Notes under the pieces: model-generated
Seen by the model: the letters and a program-made list of their open reading frames with translations, nothing else
The model's database searches: none
What the model was told of the DNA's origin: nothing
Made by a program: the position numbers and the translations under genes
Shown here: in pieces, positions 11,256 to 22,020 of the stretch
How the letters are laid out: the number at the start of each line of letters is the position of its first letter
Numbering within the stretch: position 1 is the stretch's first letter
Assembly: GCF_026914265.1 (NCBI RefSeq)
Contig: NC_069122.1
Coordinates: 34,523,473-34,587,472 of the forward strand
Direction: 5' to 3'
Source of the DNA: Mya arenaria
Lineage: Eukaryota; Mollusca; Bivalvia; Myida; Myidae
Length of the DNA: 64,000 bases

Positions 11256-12144
11256 AATCGCAGTGTTGCTGATATATCGTTGGCTCCATTGTAAGCTTTG
11301 AGTATTTTCACAAGTTCAAAGTTTGTTCGCAATGGAAATTCCTGGCCAGTTAAATTGATAAAGTATTTCCAAGAAACATTGTTGTTCCAAAGGTCGTTCA
11401 TACAAACAATTTCTGGTTCTAAAACTGTCATTGTGCCCCATTGCACATCAAACCTTTGAGAGCTCAAGAAAACATTGTCAAAACAAGATGAAATTGCATG
11501 GATTTCTTCATAAAACGCTGCACTGCTTTTCGTGTCCACGTGAATGCAGTAGAGATTCTGGGGCCGGTATATCGCACGTAAAAGTGTTTCAACCTGCTTC
11601 ACTTCCGTATGTATAAGTATACTGAAATCAATTGGAAACTGTTTCTCTTCCTTTGTCAATGAGTTTGTGATGTATCCTCTTTGTTTCACGAAGTGTGAAC
11701 AATTTGAAGTAAATCTGGAACTTTTTTCTACTTTTTTACTTACAAATATCTTGAGATTTTCTAAATTTGCGAGTATATAATGAAATATTTCTTTTTTATC
11801 ACCTTTAGTTATAACATGACAATTAAAATCTAAAACACTTTTATTTGCAAAGAAATATACTTTGCTTGTAACAACACGTTGGATATTCATTCTTTGATAT
11901 AAACCATTCGTTTGTTCTGTCAAACTTCTTATATTCTCATGCTGTACATTGTCCAATGTCATGTCTTGTTGTTCCGAATACTCCAGAAAAGTGTATAAGA
12001 ACTCCGAGTCAAACTCACTTTTCTTCGGAACATTTTTGCGGTAAGATCTTTCACAGTTGACGATGAGATTATATTTTGGAAAACCCATATAAAGACCACA
12101 ATTGTTAAAGATAAAAAAGAAAAGTTGTGTCTCATATTAAACAT
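11256..12144 (-). CDS. Gene A exon 1 (with internal frame break)
   Basis: Homologous to exon 1 of B and C: a short cytosolic tail, one membrane anchor (FSFLSLTIVVFIWVF), stem, then the catalytic domain start. From 12088 to 11256 one frame is open. The anchor lies in another frame (12144 to about 12060); a net two-base excess relative to C between the STVK and NVP codons explains the switch. Conserved blocks include CSHFVKQRGYITNSLTKEEK, FPIDFSILIHTEVKQVETLL and IYRPQNLYCIHVDTKSSAAF. The donor GTACGT at 11255-11250 follows CGATT, as in B. Confidence 0.8.
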
Positions 12145-12941
12145 TGTGACTTCAATACACTTGATTTAATAGTGACTATATCAAGGTTTGATCATACCCT
12201 TAATTAATCTTCAGTATCATCATGAGCTCCTCAACCATTTTTATCGAAAACAACCTGGGATGTATATGGACGGTTTACAATGTCAGAAATCGGTACAATT
12301 TAACTACGCTGCAAGTAAATCGCGCAGTAATTTCAATTTAAAACACTACATTTAATCAATAATATAATACACAATTTTACGAACTACTTCTACTGGGGTA
12401 CCGGCACACATCCGATTTTTTTTTCGTAGAAAATGGCCGAGGGGTTCCGAATGCAATATCATAAGCGCACGGATAAATAACTGATATGACCAAAAGAGAC
12501 GAGGTAAAAATATACTAGCATTTATGTCAAGGCTACTGGTATTTAGGGTATGGAAGATAACATATAATCCATGTCAAATTGAATCTTTGTTAAGTGTTAT
12601 AACGTTTTCAGCCTTCACATTCTAAATTAAGCAAAGAAAATAATTTCTAGAGCTTGATCATTCAAATAGTAATGATCTTATTAATGATAAGTATACCATA
12701 AACAATGAGAAGCTCAAATGTCTTGAGTGTATGGACTTGCAAATGTATAAGCATGCTCTCTTCACGTTTTTTATTAGTGTAGTATAATCTCGTTTCAATA
12801 ATACAATTAAAAATACAGGGACAAGCCCAGTAGTCGAACATTCAAAACCAAACCCCGTGAAGAGGCACAAGGCGAGAGCCCACACGATAATAAACTAAAC
12901 ATTAGAGAACATTGCTTAAACAGTGATATTATGGACTTATC
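12145..12941. other. Upstream flank of gene A, no gene seen
   Basis: AT-rich. Contains a weak copy of the ATCGAAAACAAC / GGCCGAGGGGTTCCGA repeat words (12240-12450). No clear core promoter was recognised. Confidence 0.4.
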
Positions 12942-14163
12942 TAAGGCCACACCAAATTGATAACTTGTTCATCGGATTTTTTTTAAACATAAAGTGGCGA
13001 GCGAGCGAAATAATAATAAAAATATTTGTTTTGCATTTAGCGAACAAATATATATAGTCATTTAACTCACTTTTGCTCACATTGTATTCACTTATTTTCT
13101 AAACAATGATATTGTAAACAGTACAAGGATAACATCCAGTGAAAGAATGATAACACTAAAAGTTAATTCTATACAAATATTAGTTTTGAGATCAAACAAA
13201 TGCTATTTGAGATGAAGGAAATGTATTTCTTTAAAATATTTAAGAAATGAGAGAACTCAAAACCACAGTTTTCCAGTTTTTTTAAACATTTTTGATTTTT
13301 TTTTTCAAAATAACCTATGCATGGCTAAGTTAAAGCCTGGACACAAGCGCCAGTGGTCACAGCCACCTGCCTGCCCAATGGCATATTCAAAACTTTTTAA
13401 CTAGGTTCCCACTTTTCCTTAGGAAAACTTGGTTAAAAATAATTCTCTTAAAATACATTGTCATATCTCATGCTATGGAAATGACTAGACAAGGTGACTT
13501 GAAAAATAACTCACAAAATAAATATAGGCATTTGCAATCAAACATTAACCACAGCTATCACTCTTACAATGACTACAAGATTGGCCTTGGTAGCCATCTT
13601 AGTTCTGGAGGAGACTTTACAAAAATCCTACACCGTTTTATACCATTCAGCACCAAATATGTCACAGAAAATTCCAGCTAGCGCCAGACTTATTTTAGGC
13701 TTTCTCAGAATTTAACGCCTATCTTTTTTTAAACTTGCAGATTTTCCTTAATTATTTTAGATATCTTGTTCAAATTCAGACAAGTAATAAAAATACAAAA
13801 GACACTTTTACTTCTGTTGTACTGCAACTACTGATTGTGTCAATTTTCTTAATAGCAAAAAATATTTCAAGAAAATACAAGAATATGCAATATTTGTTCA
13901 TAGACAAAAACCAATCAGCATAAATATTTAACACTTGAATGATTTCCATATATAGTTTAAATATACACATGAACATCTAAAAAATCTACAAACATTATTC
14001 GCAACACAAAGTGTGATTAATACCTTTTTCCAATAAAACAGTCTGACACCATTTTTTATCCTTTTTGACTAATATTTACAAAATATACACGATCCGGCTT
14101 GTTTGATGTTTTTTTGTGAATGGTAAAACTCATGGGATTGCATGTAACACATAGGAATGTAAG

Positions 14164-14294
14164 TCAGGTTATTTTTTTAGCGTCATCCTTCTTTCCACGA
14201 ACATTGACTCCAAGGCGACCAAGGCCTCCACCACTAGCACGCTCACGTTGTCTCATGGGGACATGAATTTCATGATCCGCTGCATCGGAGGAAT
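14164..14294 (-). CDS. Candidate terminal exon, unknown protein
   Basis: On the minus strand an AAATTTCAG acceptor leads into a frame reading DSSDAADHEIHVPMRQRERA, then GGGLGRLGVNVRGKKDDAKK and a TGA at 14164-14166. Composition is basic and Gly-rich and its GC content is above its surroundings, as for a true coding exon. I do not recognise the protein. A possible 5' partner exon (ATG at 14801, MDKCVCFNLASAL) is speculative. A TGCGCATGCGT palindrome near 15090, typical of NRF1-type promoters, could be its start region. Confidence 0.4.
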
Positions 14295-16019
14295 CTGAAA
14301 TTTTAATAAGCAATATTATACATACATTTTCATTGTAGTATAATGTAGTATGCATTACTGAAACAGTTTGATGATAACACAAGAAAAGTGGTGCTAGTTT
14401 CTTGGCCAAACTTTATTTTTCTATTACTGTACATGCATTGCATATGAATTAAATAAAAACTATACTCTGATCCGTAGCAAAATAAAAACAAACATGCATA
14501 AATCATTAAATGTATATTTTGAAGGCAACAAATAATACAAAAAATACATCATATTTTCTAACAACAAAGAAGTTAAAATACACACCTGAAGTTTTTACCT
14601 GGACATGTGTATTAGGTAAAGATGACCGATTGGAAACTGTCTTTTCAAGGTAACGGTCATCCGAATTTCCGTCAACATGTCCGAACCAAATTCAAACTTT
14701 GGATAATCACTGTCATATCGAATGAAATTCAGCATTTCTTCCCCAGTATATATACGTTTACTTAAAGCGGAAGCCAAATTAAAACAAACACATTTGTCCA
14801 CAATTTAATCAAACTTTATATGGTGGTAGAATTGTCATCTGTTCACGTATTTATCAAGAATCATGAAGTGAAATCAATGTTTTCATGTTGCAAATTTAGT
14901 CTCGATAATCTAGACGCTGGTATCCGGGTCTATATCGTTCATTGACTCTAATTAGAGCGGCTGCATGATTGAGACTAGCCAGTGCTTTGATAATAATTGT
15001 TACGATCGAAAAACACGGTTATAAGGGAAAAGGCTAAATTCTACTAAACAAATTAGCGCTCGTAAAAAATAACTATGTTTTAGACTTTCTGCGCATGCGT
15101 GCAGGTAGTCTTAAGACCACAAACTTCAAAGAACTACTTCTGTTCATGTCGTTTTAACCCATTTTTTGTCTCAATGCGCTCTATGTTTAGCAGAATGACG
15201 TCGAAACCATAAAAATAGATTGGTTGTGTTGCAGTCCGAGTATGAGATTTGCTTGTTCGGCTATTTCCACGCTGTAATCATGTATCCCGGCGTTTTATTT
15301 TTAGCAGAATATAACTATTTTTAGATCGTTATATTTATCAGATTAATGAGGGTCAAGATAGGAGGCTCTGGTAGGAAGATAACATAATGATATTCACTCT
15401 GAGTTTAGCCCATGATGTTTCAGAAATGATTACCGACCGCAAGTGTCCCATCGCCTGCAGGATTTGTTATTATAACCTGACGTGACCCTGAAGCACGCTT
15501 TTCTGTAATGGTGCTTTTTTATTTGACTTTTATGAGATAAGAAACAAAAATAATTGTCTAAGTTTAAAAAAGTTGTATCTCAGGTTTCGCATTGATAATG
15601 CTTCAAATACTATACATTGTAATTTACCTGCAACACAGCAACAAGATACTATTCATTCTATGATTTTAGGCGTTTATAAGCACACATGCCCTGTTACGAC
15701 AGTGAGTCATCCATACGTTTGGTGAAGCAAAGTAGTTCGGTTTAAACCTGTTTAACATCCAAAGAGTACGAAGCATTCATAACAGCACTAGTACTATTTC
15801 TACACAGGTACTTACATAAAACATTAATAACATTAAATTTATCAATAAACTTTAAAAATCATATTCTTATTCATAAAACAGACAAGTTCCGATCATCTAA
15901 AAACAGATTCAACTACATTAACTGACCGGTATTCTAAACATAGTTTCTACATATTCTAAACATAGTTTCTACATACATTAACTGACCACATGTTTGTCCT
16001 CACCGCGGGAAAAGACCAT

Positions 16020-16450
16020 CTGATAAGTTAAAAGGTATTATTGCTAAAGTTGCTCGTAAAAATAGAATCATTTTCCTTAAAAAATTAAAACGTGTAAGTT
16101 CATAAAACTTGTCTAACGTATGCTATCTAATCAAAACACCGAAAAACCTTTAGACGCGATTGAAAAGAGCATTTACTGTGACTTCAAATACATGGGGATA
16201 CGTCGACTGAAGTGATAAGCTGTGTATTTTGAATGGAATTATTGCTGAAGTTGTCTGTAAAAAAATGTTTTTCCCTGAACAAAACGTGTATGTTAATAAA
16301 AGGAAATGATATATATATATGATGTATTGTATTTTCCTATCGTATGGTATCAAATCAAAGCAACGAAAAACCTTTAGAAACGCTTGAAATGGGGCATGCA
16401 TTGTAACAATAAATACATGGGGATAGGGGATTACGACGATTGAAGTGACA
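16020..16450. repeat. Direct duplication, two units of about 220 bp
   Basis: Units share TATTATTGCT(A/G)AAGTTG, ACGAAAAACCTTTAGA and AAATACATGGGGATA. Diverged by many substitutions, hence not recent. Confidence 0.7.
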
Positions 16451-16862
16451 TTTACGAAAACAAAATGACACAAGACGCAATAAAGATATAGATATGTTTG
16501 TTTCCTCGCCCAGTGTGGGCACAAGCGCTCTCGGCACATTTTTCACTTTTATTTATGTTCAAATAAAATTTGCAACTCTCGTATATTTGCCCGCAGATAG
16601 TATTTGAGCGCCTCGCGCTTTGATTAAGATGGTGCGGGGGCAAGTGATAAAATTTTTTTTTATTTTTTTTTGCTTTTCTGAATAATTAGGTGCGGGGAAT
16701 CCGATGAACAAGTTAATAATTTGGTGTGGCCTAAAATAGATTATATACAGCGTATTAGAATGTTTTATCTTTAAAACCGTCTTTGACTATAAGCAGCAAA
16801 CTTACTACTAAGAAGTTCAGCATTGACAATTACATTAATTATTTCAAAATATCTGCATCGGC

Positions 16863-17096
16863 TTAAATATAATTATATTGTTTCAAGAACTAGGTTAGAG
16901 TCGATTCAGTTTATATTATAACATTCAAACGAATGTTTTTGATGAATAGTACCTCTCTAGAAAAAATGAAGCCCTAGCAAGCATGTTGTGGCGTCTGAAA
17001 ACTCTAGGTATATCCAATTTCAGATCCTCAACGGCACACATATGTTATCTCGTAAGTCATTAGCCTAATGTTCTAAAACCTTTGTGCAAAAGGGGC
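16863..17096. repeat. Direct repeat copy 1
   Basis: Matches 17640-17862 with about 80 percent visible identity (CTGAAAACTCTAG, ATCCTCAACGGCAC, AATGTTCTAAAA). No coding content. Confidence 0.7.
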
Positions 17097-17225
17097 ATTG
17101 TTTGTTTCTAAAATGTTTATTTACACTATTTTGAGTACATATAATAAGATATACAACAAATCTAAAGACATTTAATGCCTTTGATATACACAAAAAACAA
17201 GGTATGTAACTCAAACTTACCGGAT

Positions 17226-17275
17226 TTCACGGTAAAGTCCAGTTTAATTTCACGGTAAAGTCCAGTTTAATTTCT
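17226..17275. repeat. Tandem pair of a 25-bp unit
   Basis: TTTCACGGTAAAGTCCAGTT is repeated twice in succession without change. Confidence 0.85.
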
Positions 17276-17639
17276 TAATCAACATAGAAACAATCCATTT
17301 TTAAATAGGTGACATAGAAAGAGGAGTCAATGACCTTTAAAATGGTATACGATATGTTGGTATAACTATATTGTCTGTAGACGAACCAACCAAATTCCCC
17401 ATTATCGAATTACTGATGTCGGAAACTGTACATCAAATTCCAATTTTAAATGTGCCCCCGCGTAAATAAGCACTACACACAGACATATTTAAGTGTTTTT
17501 ATGCTTCTGTGTATAGATAACATAATTCAATTCCGAAATATCACAAAATGACTAGTTCCAAAATTTTAGGAGCAACCGTATCAGTCTTCAAATTTAAATC
17601 CACTTTAAATTTCCTATGAGGCGGCCATTTTCATCAGCT

Positions 17640-17862
17640 TAAATAAATTTATACTGTTCTTTCAATAACTAGGCTAGAGTTATTTAAGTTTCTATTTTAA
17701 CATTCATAGGATTTTTTTAGATGAATAGTCACTCTTCAGAAAAATTGAAGCCCTGGCGTCTGAAAACTCTAGTTATACCCAAGTTCATATCCTCAACGGC
17801 ACGCAAATGTTATCCTGCAAGTCATCAGAGTAATGTTCTAAAATCATTGTGCAAAAATGGCA
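17640..17862. repeat. Direct repeat copy 2
   Basis: Partner of 16863-17096, about 770 bp away in the same orientation. Lacks a short insertion present in copy 1 (AGCAAGCATGTTGT). Confidence 0.7.
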
Positions 17863-18757
17863 TTCGTCATGGCTAGGAGTATTTAAATTAAGGCCAACCG
17901 GACTCAGTCTCTAAAACACTAGGAATTAAAACGAATTAAAATGTGAGTAAGGGGCAAGATGTTATTGCCTCCACACTGCACCCCAAAACTACTGTGAATA
18001 TCAATAATACAAAAGAGTGCCATTTCCCATAATGATTGTTGTATGGCACTTGATTTACATTTAATGTAATCAAATCCAGGAAATTCCGGAATAATGACAA
18101 AACTTATTACAGTAAAACTGCGGTCGTTCGAACTTCCGGTGGACATTAATATTTTCTGAATTCTTATTGGTTGTTCTATCTGGCATCTCATTCGTAGCAA
18201 AATAATCCGCTGTGATTTTTACATTCGTATAACTATGTCGTCTGTGTCCACATTGTTACTCTTGGACGATGCATTTATTGCTTAAAATCATACGTAGTAA
18301 AAGTCATAGTAAAATTGTCAGGTCTTATAGACAGTTTTGTTACAAGGGGGAAATTGAAAGATATTTGTATGCTCGGTTAGAGGGAGGTCTTCATTTGAGC
18401 ATTGAGTGTAAACTTGTGTCATTCACATATGATTAAGAGTAAGTAAGCCATAATCTTTTCGGATGAAATTATAATTTGAGTATGTTTCTTTGATAATTTA
18501 TATTAGTGAGTAAATTCATTTGTTTATGTACTAATTTTGTCTTTATGATGTAAATTGATTTAAACTTTTTGACCATTCAGTTTTATTTCACATGAATCAG
18601 TTGTAGCGATAGAATATATTTTAAATAGGAGCATATACTTATAGATGTAAGCAATTTTAATCTGGCAATTACACTTGCTGGTTTTAATTTTGATTGTGTA
18701 TTATTCTAAATAAAGTTTAATAATAACATTTAATAAACGACTATAATTGTTGTTTCC
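17863..18757. other. Spacer without recognised features
   Basis: AT-rich unique-looking sequence between the direct repeats and the 63-bp array. Short frames only; nothing supported. Confidence 0.4.
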
Positions 18758-18759
18758 GT

Positions 18760-21700
18760 AATGTAGATTTATTTGTTTGATGTTGTCTGTTCTGTGTAAT
18801 TGTGTCAGGTATTGTTCATGTATACGTGGCTTTATTTGTTTGATGTTGTCTGTTCTGTGTAAATGTGTCAGGTATTGTTCATGTATACGTGGTTTTATTT
18901 GTTTGATGTTGTCTGTTCTGTGTTTTTGTGTCAGGTAATGCTCATGTATACGTGGCTTATTTTGTTTGATGTTGTCTGGTCTGTGTGTATGTATCAGGTA
19001 TTGTTTACCTATGTGTCACTTTATTTGTTTGTTGCTGTCTGTTCTGTGTAATTGTGTCAGGTATTGTTCATGTATACGTGGCTTTATTTGTTTGATGTTG
19101 TCTGTTCTGTGTAATTGTGTCAGGTATTGTTCATGTATACGTGGCTTTATTTGTTTGATGTTGTCTGTTCTGTGTTATTGTGTCAGGTATTGTTCATGTA
19201 TACGTGGCTTTATTTGTTTGATGTTGTCTGTTCTGTGTAATTGTGTCAGGTATTGTTCATGTATACGTGGCTTTATTTGTTTGATGTTGTCTGTTCTGTG
19301 TAATTGTGTCAGGTATTGTTCATGTATACGTGGCTTTATTTGTTTGATGTTGTCTGTTCTGTGTAATTGTGTCAGGTATTGTTCATGTATACGTGGCTTT
19401 ATTTGTTTGATGTTGTCTGTTCTGTGTAAATGTGTCAGGTATTGTTCATGTATACGTGGTTTTATTTGTTTGATGTTGTCTGTTCTGTGTTTTTGTGTCA
19501 GGTAATGCTCATGTATACGTGGCTTATTTTGTTTGATGTTGTCTGGTCTGTGTGTATGTATCAGGTATTGTTTACCTATGTGTCACTTTATTTGTTTGTT
19601 GCTGTCTGTTCTGTGTAATTGTGTCAGGTATTGTTCATGTATACGTGGCTTTATTTGTTTGATGTTGTCTGTTCTGTGTAATTGTGTCAGGTATTGTTCA
19701 TGTATACGTGGCTTTATTTGTTTGATGTTGTCTGTTCTGTGTTTTTGTGTCAGGTATTGTTCATGTATACGTGGCTTTATTTGTTTGATGTTGTCTGTTC
19801 TGTGTAATTGTGTCAGGTATTGTTCATGTATACGTGGCTTTATTTGTTTGATGTTGTCTGTTCTGTGTAATTGTGTCAGGTATTGTTCATGTATACGTGG
19901 CTTTATTTGTTTGATGTTGTCTGTTCTGTGTAATTGTGTCAGGTATTGTTCATGTATACGTGGCTTTATTTGTTTGATGTTGTCTGTTCTGTGTTTTTGT
20001 GTCAGGTAATGCTCATGTATACGTGGCTTATTTTGTTTGATGTTGTCTGGTCTGTGTGTATGTATCAGGTATTGTTTACCTATGTGTCACTTTATTTGTT
20101 TGTTGCTGTCTGTTCTGTGTAATTGTGTCAGGTATTGTTCATGTATACGTGGCTTTATTTGTTTGATGTTGTCTGTTCTGTGTAATTGTGTCAGGTATTG
20201 TTCATGTATACGTGGCTTTATTTGTTTGATGTTGTCTGTTCTGTGTTTTTGTGTCAGGTATTGTTCATGTATACGTGGCTTTATTTGTTTGATGTTGTCT
20301 GTTCTGTGTAATTGTGTCAGGTATTGTTCATGTATATGTGGCTTTATTTGTTTGATGTTGTCTGTTCTGTGTAATTGTGTCAGGTATTGTTCATGTATAC
20401 GTGGCTTTATTTGTTTTATGTTGTCTGTTCTGTGTAAATGTGTCAGGTATTGTTCATGTATACGTGGCTTTATTTGTTTGATGTTGTCTGTTCTGTGTAA
20501 TTGTGTCAGGTATTGTTCATGTATACGTGGCTTTATTTGTTTGATGTTGTCTGTTCTGTGTAATTGTGTCAGGTATTGTTCATGTATATGTGGCTTTATT
20601 TGTTTGATGTTGTCTGTTCTGTGTAATTGTGTCAGGTATTGTTCATGTATACGTGGCTTTATTTGTTTGATGTTGTCTGTTCTGTGTAATTGTGTCAGGT
20701 ATTGTTCATGTATACGTGGCTTTATTTGTTTGATGTTGTCTGTTCTGTGTAATTGTGTCAGGTATTGTTCATGTATACGTGGCTTTATTTGTTTGATGTT
20801 GTCTGTTCTGTGTAATTGTGTCAGGTATTGTTCATGTATATGTGGCTTTATTTGTTTGATGTAGTCTGTTCTGTGTAATTGTGTCAGGTATTGTTCATGT
20901 ATACGTGGCTTTATTTGTTTGATGTTGTCTGTTCTGTGTAATTGTGTCAGGTATTGTTCATGTGTACGTGGCTTTATTTGTTTGATGTTGTCTGTTCTGT
21001 GTAATTGCGTCAGGTATTGTTCATGTATACGTGGCTTTATTTGTTTGATGTTGTCTGTTCTGTGTAATTGTGTCAGGTATTGTTCATGTATACGTGGCTT
21101 TTTTTGTTTGATGTTGTCTGTTCTGTGTAATTGTGTCAGGTATTGTTCATGTATACGTGGCTTTATTTGTATGATGTTGTCTGTTCTGTGTAATTGTGTC
21201 AGGTATTGTTCATGTATACGTGGCTTTATTTGTTTGATGTTGTCTGTTCTGTGTAATTGTGTCAGGTATTGTTCATGTATACGTGGCTTTATTTGTTTGA
21301 TGTTGTCTGTTCTGTGTAATTGTGTCAGGTATTGTTCATGTATACGTGGCTTTATTTGTATGATGTTGTCTGTTCTGTGTAATTGTGTCAGGTATTGTTC
21401 ATGTATACGTGGCTTTATTTGTTTGATGTTGTCTGTTCTGTGTAATTGTGTCAGGTATTGTTCATGTATACCTGGCTTTATTTGTTTGATGTTGTCTGTT
21501 CTGTGTAATTGTGTCAGGTATTGTTCATGTATACGTGGCTTTATTTGTTTGATGTTGTCAGTTCTGTGTAATTGTGTCAGGTATTGTTCATGTATACGTG
21601 GCTTTATTTGTTTGATGTTGTCTGTTCTGTGTAATTGTGTCAGGTATTGTTCATGTATATGTGGCTTTATTTGTTTGATGTTGTCTGTTCTGTGTAATTG

Positions 21701-22020
21701 TGTCAGGTATTGTTCATGTATACGTGGCTTTATTTGTTTGATGTTGTCTGTTCTGTGTAAATGTGTCAGGTATTGTTCATGTATACGTGGCTTTATTTGT
21801 TTGATGTTGTCTGTTCTGTGTAATTGTGTCAGGTATTGTTCATGTATACGTGGCTTTATTTGTTTGATGTTGTCTGTTCTGTGTAATTGTGTCAGGTATT
21901 GTTCATGTATACGTGGCTTTATTTGTTTGATGTTGTCTGTTCTGTGTAATTGTGTCAGGTATTGTTCATGTATACGTGGCTTTATTTGTTTGATGTTGTC
22001 TGTTCTGTGTAATTGTGTCA
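18760..22020. repeat. 63-bp minisatellite array with higher-order structure
   Basis: About 52 head-to-tail copies of a 63-bp unit containing TTTGTTTGATGTTGTCTG, TGTGTCAGGTATTGTTCATG and TATACGTGGC. The plus strand is T/G-rich and C-poor. Three variant units (carrying TTTTTGTGTCAGGTAATGC, GTGTGTATGTATCAGG and GTTTGTTGCTG) recur as a block near 18911, 19478 and 19982, spaced 567 and 504 bp (9 and 8 units). As 63 is divisible by three and the unit lacks stops in some frames, open frames of up to 654 codons appear on both strands. Substitutions are often nonsynonymous, so I treat them as incidental. Confidence 0.95.

Larger units (their letters stand above)
6969..12144 (-). pseudogene. Gene A: GCNT-like beta-1,6-N-acetylglucosaminyltransferase, damaged
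   Basis: Four-exon member of the core-2/I GlcNAc-transferase family (GT14), which adds beta-1,6-GlcNAc branches to O-glycans or lactosamine chains in the Golgi. Exons: 11256-12144, 9822-10048, 8372-8500 and 7161 downward. Family motifs are clear: FPI-FSILIH, LLRAIY-PQN-YCIHVD, NLTGQEFPLRTN, PDE (catalytic Glu), C-x5-R-x2-C and LFANKF. Two frame breaks separate it from B and C. One lies near 12045-12060, between the membrane anchor and the stem. A single-base loss near 7046 ends the frame at 7037, where the homologous frame would run to 6969. The open frame from 12088 lacks the anchor. Most likely a recent pseudogene; assembly error at both sites is the alternative. Confidence 0.8.
12942..16734. 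mobile_element. 3.8-kb segment with inverted 38-bp termini
   Basis: Left end AAGGCCACACCAAATTGATA then ACTTGTTCATCGGATT; the right end carries the reverse complement with few mismatches (TTGGTGTGGCCT at 16721-16732). The left arm continues into GGCGAGCGAGCG and the right into a GCGCGAGGCGC-like stretch. This could be one DNA transposon or two solo termini facing each other. No transposase is recognisable inside; one exon-like ORF (14164-14294), a GCGCATGCG palindrome near 15092 and a local duplication (16020-16450) are. Confidence 0.5.

Noticed and set aside
18966-19505. Cys-rich repeat protein (RYCSCIRGFICLMLSVLCN)
   Set aside because: Same 63-bp tandem unit read in a stop-free frame; no splice context, no start outside the array and unit changes without coding constraint.
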